A DNA stretch of 64,000 bases, taken from contig DXED01000019.1 of the NCBI GenBank assembly GCA_019115145.1, positions 124,001-188,000 on the forward strand, in the 5' to 3' direction. Of this stretch, positions 59,881 to 64,000 are shown piece by piece (the stretch's first letter is position 1; each line of letters starts with the position of its first letter). This DNA is from Claveliimonas intestinigallinarum. GTDB taxonomy: Bacteria; Bacillota; Clostridia; Lachnospirales; Lachnospiraceae. The position numbers and the translations under genes are program-made. Below the pieces are notes generated by a model. It was not told where the DNA came from. It searched no databases and was given only the letters and a program-made list of their open reading frames with translations.

Positions 59881-60669
59881 CTACAGATCCGGATGAATGA
59901 GCATCCGGTATGTTCCGTCTGAAGATACTGCGTCCTCGCTGATCCCCACAAGAGGCCCCTGTATCCACCTGGGCCCCCTCTCATATATGCAGAGCCTTTC
60001 CAGCCTCACAGCCGGAAGCACTCCATCCTTCCTTCCAACTGAGCGGTACGGGATATACCGCAGCTCCTCCGGCAGCCGGCCCTGAAACAGCTCCTCCGCC
60101 GCCTCCCTCTCCAGGATGCTGACGGGCTCCCCGGTGAAGGGATCCTTCAGGGAGTTGCCGGTGTCCACAAGGGCTGTCAGCGTCACCTTCCTGTCCCTCC
60201 AGAAAAGATCCGCCCGGCACCTGCCGCGGCCTCTCTGAAGTCCCAGGGACACAAGCCAGAGCACGCCGGAGGCCAGGTAATAGCTCCCGGCCGCCAGGGC
60301 GAAAAAGAGGCTTCCCACCTCCAGCCACTCCCCGTACTGGGCCAGCCAGCCCATGATCCCGCCTGTCAGGAACCCTGCCGCGTACAGAAGGAAGAAAGCG
60401 TACACCATCTTCCTCCCCCAGGGTATCCCAAGGCCCGCCCGCAGCATGGCCACACTGACCATGCCGTGGAACAGAAAAAATTTTATGAACGGACAGGGAA
60501 GCGGACAGGCGATCACCACACACATGAGCGCGGATCCCGCCAGTGCTCCCAGGGCGATACGTCCAAGCGTGGCAGGGCTTTTCAGTATCCGCCTGACAAG
60601 AAGGAGCAGTATGTGATCCATCATAAAATTTTCCAGGAAAAAAATATCTATATACAGTTCATACTCCAC
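59881..60669 (-). CDS. spoIIGA: Sigma-E processing peptidase SpoIIGA
   Basis: A 262-residue membrane protease. Five hydrophobic segments cover residues 1 to about 150, and the cytoplasmic aspartic-protease domain has ALVDTGNSLKDPFTGEPV (near 169-186, catalytic Asp in DTG). It cleaves pro-SigE at the onset of mother-cell development. A weak Spo0A-like box lies upstream. Confidence 0.94.
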   Translation of the reverse strand: MEYELYIDIFFLENFMMDHILLLLVRRILKSPATLGRIALGALAGSALMCVVIACPLPCPFIKFFLFHGMVSVAMLRAGLGIPWGRKMVYAFFLLYAAGFLTGGIMGWLAQYGEWLEVGSLFFALAAGSYYLASGVLWLVSLGLQRGRGRCRADLFWRDRKVTLTALVDTGNSLKDPFTGEPVSILEREAAEELFQGRLPEELRYIPYRSVGRKDGVLPAVRLERLCIYERGPRWIQGPLVGISEDAVSSDGTYRMLIHPDL

Positions 60670-60733
60670 ATTACACCTTCTTTCTCTTTTGTGCAGACAT
60701 CGCGTACTGCTTTACTGTACCCGGGCAGGATTT

Positions 60734-60800
60734 ATTATAAAGAGAAGGGGGCTTCAAAATTTGTCAGATGGTGCCGGGAGGCCGGCAGATTTTCTCGACA
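60734..60800 (-). promoter_or_regulatory. Candidate spoIIGA promoter with Spo0A-like box
   Basis: A perfect TATAAT (60734-60739) lies 65 bases before spoIIGA. TGTCGAG (60794-60800 on the minus strand) differs by one base from the 0A box TGTCGAA. Spo0A control of this gene is known in Bacillus; here it is inferred. No clear -35 hexamer. Confidence 0.35.
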
Positions 60801-60848
60801 GAAAAATATGGTTTCCGCAGAAATACAGAAGTTTTCGAAAAAGGGCAG

Positions 60849-60882
60849 AAAAAAGGAAGCCGCGCTCTTCGCGCGGCCTCCC
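60849..60882 (-). terminator. Terminator of ftsZ
   Basis: GGAGGCCGCGC and GCGCGGCTTCC form the stem on the minus strand, followed by TTTTTT, about 20 bases after the ftsZ stop. Confidence 0.85.
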
Positions 60883-60902
60883 GGGTAAGACGCTACATAT
60901 TT

Positions 60903-62132
60903 TTATTTTTTAAAGAAATCCGGAATCTTGATGGACTGCTCCTTCACCTTGCTGGTGGGTGTCCTCGGTGTCTCCAGTGAGGGGGTTGTCCCTCCCAGCG
61001 GACGCTTCAGCCCGCTTCCGCTGTTAGACGGCGCTGTTCCCGCCTCCTGCCTCGGAGCATGAGTGGTGTGGGATGTGTGCGTCGTGTGGGCAGAATTCAG
61101 CTGTCTGTCATAGCTGCTGGCCGGTGGAACCATTCCGGAGCGTCCCTCCAGTCTGGATTTCAGCTTGGAGGAGGTTCCGCCTACGTTATGTAAGCCTGTC
61201 GCAATGACAGTGATGGTGGCTTCGTCGGCTCTGGAGTCATCGTACATAGCGCCAAAGATAATGTTGGCATCCTCTCCCGCCAGATCCTGCACGAACTCAG
61301 CCGCATCGGATGCGTCCATGAGGGTGATGTCGCCGGAAATATTGATAATGACATGGGAAGCCCCCGCAATGGTGGTCTCAAGCAGCGGGCTGGCCACAGC
61401 CTGCTTCACAGCCTCCAGCGCCTTGTCGTCGCCTCGGCCCTGTCCGATACCGATGTGGGCGATACCCTTGTCCGTCATAACAGTCTGTACGTCCGCAAAG
61501 TCCAGGTTGATCAGGGACGGAACATTGATCAGATCCGTGATACCCTGGATACCCTGCTGCAGCACCTCATCCGCCTTCTTCAGAGCCTCCGGCATGGTGG
61601 TGCGTCTGTCCACCACCTCCAGCAGCTTGTCGTTGGGGATGACGATCAGTGTATCGACATTTTCTTTTAATTTATCAATTCCAGCCAGAGCGTTGTTCAT
61701 GCGGGTCTTGGACTCAAAGCGGAAAGGCTTTGTGACAACGCCTACGGTCAGAGCCCCCTGCTCCTTTGCGATGCGGGCGACAACGGGCGTAGCTCCGGTT
61801 CCGGTTCCGCCTCCCATACCGCAGGTAACAAATACCATGTCAGCGCCCTTCAGAGCCGCCGAGATCTCCTCCGCGCTCTCCTCTGCCGCCTTCTCTCCGA
61901 TCTCCGGGCGGGCTCCCGCGCCCAGTCCCTTGGTAATCTTGTCACCGATCTGCATCAGTGTAGGCGCCTTACATAACTGCAGGGCCTGCTTGTCTGTATT
62001 AATAGCGATAAATTCAACGCCGGCGATCTGTTCATCAATCATTCGGTTGACAGCGTTGTTTCCGCCGCCTCCAACTCCAACAACAATAATTTTTGCCGCC
62101 GCTTCCGACTCGTTTGTTTTAATTTCTAGCAA
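60903..62132 (-). CDS. ftsZ: Cell division protein FtsZ
   Basis: A 409-residue FtsZ. GTP-binding GVGGGGNNAVNRMI (near 19-32), the tubulin signature GMGGGTGTGATPV (near 105-117) and the T7 synergy loop NLDFADVQTVM are present. A Ser/Thr-rich linker follows, then the C-terminal IPDFFKK peptide that binds FtsA or SepF. No ATG fits: the start is TTG at 62130-62132, six bases after AGGAGGAG. Separate terminator and a palindrome in the leader suggest its own transcript. Confidence 0.96.
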   Translation of the reverse strand: MLEIKTNESEAAAKIIVVGVGGGGNNAVNRMIDEQIAGVEFIAINTDKQALQLCKAPTLMQIGDKITKGLGAGARPEIGEKAAEESAEEISAALKGADMVFVTCGMGGGTGTGATPVVARIAKEQGALTVGVVTKPFRFESKTRMNNALAGIDKLKENVDTLIVIPNDKLLEVVDRRTTMPEALKKADEVLQQGIQGITDLINVPSLINLDFADVQTVMTDKGIAHIGIGQGRGDDKALEAVKQAVASPLLETTIAGASHVIINISGDITLMDASDAAEFVQDLAGEDANIIFGAMYDDSRADEATITVIATGLHNVGGTSSKLKSRLEGRSGMVPPASSYDRQLNSAHTTHTSHTTHAPRQEAGTAPSNSGSGLKRPLGGTTPSLETPRTPTSKVKEQSIKIPDFFKK

Positions 62133-62185
62133 GGGTTTCTCCTCCTTTGTTTCTATCCTTATTATATAATTATACATCCCATAAC

Positions 62186-62204
62186 GGCGGACTGCCAGTC
62201 CGCC
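62186..62204. repeat. Perfect 9-bp inverted repeat in the ftsZ leader
   Basis: GGCGGACTG and CAGTCCGCC around one base, about 55 bases before the ftsZ start codon, next to A/T-rich sequence with TATATT-like elements. It could be an operator or an RNA hairpin; no T run follows. Confidence 0.7.
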
Positions 62205-62300
62205 ATATATACTATATAATATAGGCTTTTGTGCAAAATATCAATAGAATTTTCTCTATTTTTATGGATTTCCGCTCATTTTTATGTGGAAAACAGGCAT

Positions 62301-63044
62301 TTACTCGGGCAGCACATCCGGCGTGAAGGAAACCGCATCCCCCTTCTCCACAAAGTGCTCCAGGTGGAGTGTTCCCCGCTGTCCCTCCAGCTTCGCCAGA
62401 ATGGGGGAAATCTGGGCAATCTTGTCGGCGGTGATGTCGTCCCCCAAAAGCACGCATATTTCGCCGAACCAGAGCTGGATGTCCCCGTCGCTGCACACGA
62501 TCCGGTCCGGGGAGAGTGCAAATTCCGCCACCTCCCGGGTCACCTCCAGGATGGATTTAAACAGGGCCTCATCCCCGTTCTCAAGGGGCTTGTAGAGCTC
62601 CGCCCCAGACACATCCAGCCCCTCGATACAGGGCACTCCCTCCAGGACCTCGCTGCTCATCTTCACAACCAGCCCCTCCTCGTCGAAGTACACATTCTGC
62701 TCGCCGCCTGGCACGCAGGCCAGTATCTTCTTCTCATCCACAGTCACCTTTACGGACCAGGGGGCCGTAAGAGTCACCTTCATGGAGTTCAGGCTGCCCG
62801 GCATATCATAGTCCGTAAAGCGGTACTTGTACAGGAGATAGAGCGAATTCTTGGAGAGCGGATCCTCCTCCACAAGATCCACGATCTCCTGGCTGTCTGT
62901 GTACTCATTTCCCTTCACTTCGATCTTCTGCACATAGAAGAGCAGAAACAGGGCCAGCAGGATAATGGCAAGCCCCAGAACAATGACTGTCAGCGCGTAT
63001 ATTTTATGGGACATTTTGTAGCCCCTGTTTTTCTTTTGCTTCAT
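62301..63044 (-). CDS. ftsQ: Cell division protein FtsQ/DivIB
   Basis: A 247-residue bitopic protein. A short basic cytoplasmic tail (KQKKNRGYK) leads to one membrane segment (about 14-34), then the POTRA domain (KIEVKGNEYTDSQEIVDLV, from about 36) and the FtsQ beta domain. It links FtsB/FtsL and the septal synthase. It lies between the SEDS-family gene and ftsZ, as in the division and cell wall cluster of Firmicutes. Confidence 0.88.
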   Translation of the reverse strand: MKQKKNRGYKMSHKIYALTVIVLGLAIILLALFLLFYVQKIEVKGNEYTDSQEIVDLVEEDPLSKNSLYLLYKYRFTDYDMPGSLNSMKVTLTAPWSVKVTVDEKKILACVPGGEQNVYFDEEGLVVKMSSEVLEGVPCIEGLDVSGAELYKPLENGDEALFKSILEVTREVAEFALSPDRIVCSDGDIQLWFGEICVLLGDDITADKIAQISPILAKLEGQRGTLHLEHFVEKGDAVSFTPDVLPE

Positions 63045-63095
63045 GTAAAGCCTCCTGTATTCCCGCCGGCCGCCATGGCAGCCGGCGCTTTCCTG

Positions 63096-64000
63096 TTATT
63101 TTACCAGAGATGACACGCTCAGCACAAGCCCCATTTCCAGCAGGAGGAACACCACCGAGGTACCCCCGTAGCTGATAAAGGGCAGGGTGATGCCTGTGTT
63201 GGGAATGGTGTTGGTCACTACCGCGATGTTCAGGATCACCTGGATCAGCATGTGACCCATGGCCCCGGCGGCGATAAGGGCCCCGAAGAGGTCCGGGGCT
63301 CTGCTGGCGATGACGTAGAACCGCCAGATCAGGATGAGAAAGAGCAGGAGGATAAAGCCGGCCCCGAAAAGTCCCAGCTCCTCACAGATGATGGAGAAGA
63401 TCATGTCGTTCTGGGCCTCCGGGACAAATCCCAGCTTCTGCACACTGTTTCCCAGCCCCCGGCCAAAAAGTCCCCCGGAGCCGATGGCGTAGAGCCCCTG
63501 CAGAGTCTGGTAGCCCTTCTCGTAGGCCTCCGGGTTTCTCCAAATGGCCAGCCGCTCCAGGCGGTAGCTCTCCAGAGCCAGAAAGACGGCCAGAAAGGCA
63601 CAGCCAATGACTCCCATCCAGACAAACTGCCCGTACTTCGGGCTGGCGATGAACACAAGGATTACCCCGATGCCCAGGATGATGATGGCTGTGCTTAAGT
63701 TGCTGGCTCCCACAAGGCCGGCCACCGGCAGGACCAGGATCATGATCCCCGCCATAACCCGCATCTTCTTTACCCTGTCCGCGCACTTCGTCACAAGATC
63801 GGCCAGGAAGAGGATCACTGCCACCTTGGCGAACTCTGAGGGCTGAAAAGAAAACGGGCCCAAAGAAAGCCATCTTCTGGACCCGTTGTACTCATCTCCC
63901 ACAAGAAGGACAGCGACGGACAATAGCACTGCTGCCAGGTAGGCCGGCAGGGCGAAACGGCGCAGGGCATGGTAGTCCATATTGGCTGTCACGAACATGG
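63096..64000 (-). CDS. FtsW/RodA/SpoVE family lipid II polymerase, 5' end cut
   Basis: About 300 C-terminal residues of a SEDS protein; the true start lies beyond the right edge. Seen: SRRWLSLGPFSFQPSEFAKVA (the conserved loop), GLYAIGSGGLFGRGLGNSVQKLGFVPEAQNDMIFSIICEELG and the final NIAVVTNTIPNTGITLPFISYGG. SEDS proteins polymerise glycan strands with a class B PBP. Position before ftsQ fits FtsW or SpoVE; the two cannot be told apart here. Confidence 0.92.
   Translation of the reverse strand, partial: MFVTANMDYHALRRFALPAYLAAVLLSVAVLLVGDEYNGSRRWLSLGPFSFQPSEFAKVAVILFLADLVTKCADRVKKMRVMAGIMILVLPVAGLVGASNLSTAIIILGIGVILVFIASPKYGQFVWMGVIGCAFLAVFLALESYRLERLAIWRNPEAYEKGYQTLQGLYAIGSGGLFGRGLGNSVQKLGFVPEAQNDMIFSIICEELGLFGAGFILLLFLILIWRFYVIASRAPDLFGALIAAGAMGHMLIQVILNIAVVTNTIPNTGITLPFISYGGTSVVFLLLEMGLVLSVSSLVK

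Overview
The window looks like a chromosomal segment of a spore-forming Clostridia bacterium, most likely Lachnospiraceae (Clostridium cluster XIVa). Evidence: sporulation genes (spoIIGA, sigE, sigG, spoVT), clostridial synteny blocks (SCIFF peptide / SCIFF maturase / secDF / recJ / apt / relA / hemZ / hisS / aspS), a THF riboswitch on an ECF folate S component, a T-box on ilvBN, and fairly high G+C for Clostridia. Almost every gene is on the minus strand. Only two ABC exporter genes, yqeY, two tRNAs and two small membrane-protein genes are on the plus strand. No CRISPR array, prophage or intact insertion sequence was seen.

1-14.2 kb: a tungsten/molybdopterin island. It encodes a 4Fe-4S ferredoxin subunit, an aldehyde:ferredoxin oxidoreductase (AOR/WOR family), a MoaD-like sulfur carrier, NuoE/NuoF/NuoG-like subunits (a HydABC-type diaphorase module without a hydrogenase), MoaA, a TupABC tungstate importer, MoeA, a MoeA fused to a periplasmic-binding-like domain, a MoeB/ThiF-type E1 enzyme and two MOSC proteins. 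The ferredoxin-AOR transcript starts with a structured leader resembling the Moco/Tuco riboswitch, followed by an intrinsic terminator. The set reads as a self-contained W-aldehyde oxidoreductase that could couple aldehyde oxidation to NAD and ferredoxin, possibly by electron bifurcation. This is the most system-like locus in the window.

14.3-28.2 kb: an ABC exporter pair; branched-chain amino acid genes ilvE and T-box-controlled ilvBN; a thyA-folA-glycosyltransferase-PHP operon; a three-gene operon (DUF3793, flavodoxin, DUF2325) with Fur-like boxes at its promoter; a THF-riboswitch folT-marR pair; and homoserine dehydrogenase.

28.2-30 kb: two identical tRNA-Gly(GCC) genes, each with its own near-identical promoter and terminator, flank an A+T-richer metallophosphoesterase gene. 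A 3' tRNA remnant and a coiled-coil ORF without a clear start follow.

30-50 kb: a long housekeeping run from spoVT through the SCIFF pair, secDF, recJ, apt, relA, an MBL hydrolase, hemZ, hisS and aspS. A perfect 51-nt palindrome lies between the MBL hydrolase and hemZ. A coupled trio of unknown function follows (DUF5685, J-domain protein, membrane protein), then yqeY and a class-III aminotransferase.

50-64 kb: pth-mfd-prsA, two small hypotheticals, a HAD phosphatase, sigG, a beta-CASP MBL nuclease, sigE, spoIIGA, ftsZ, ftsQ and the cut-off FtsW/SpoVE gene at the right edge.
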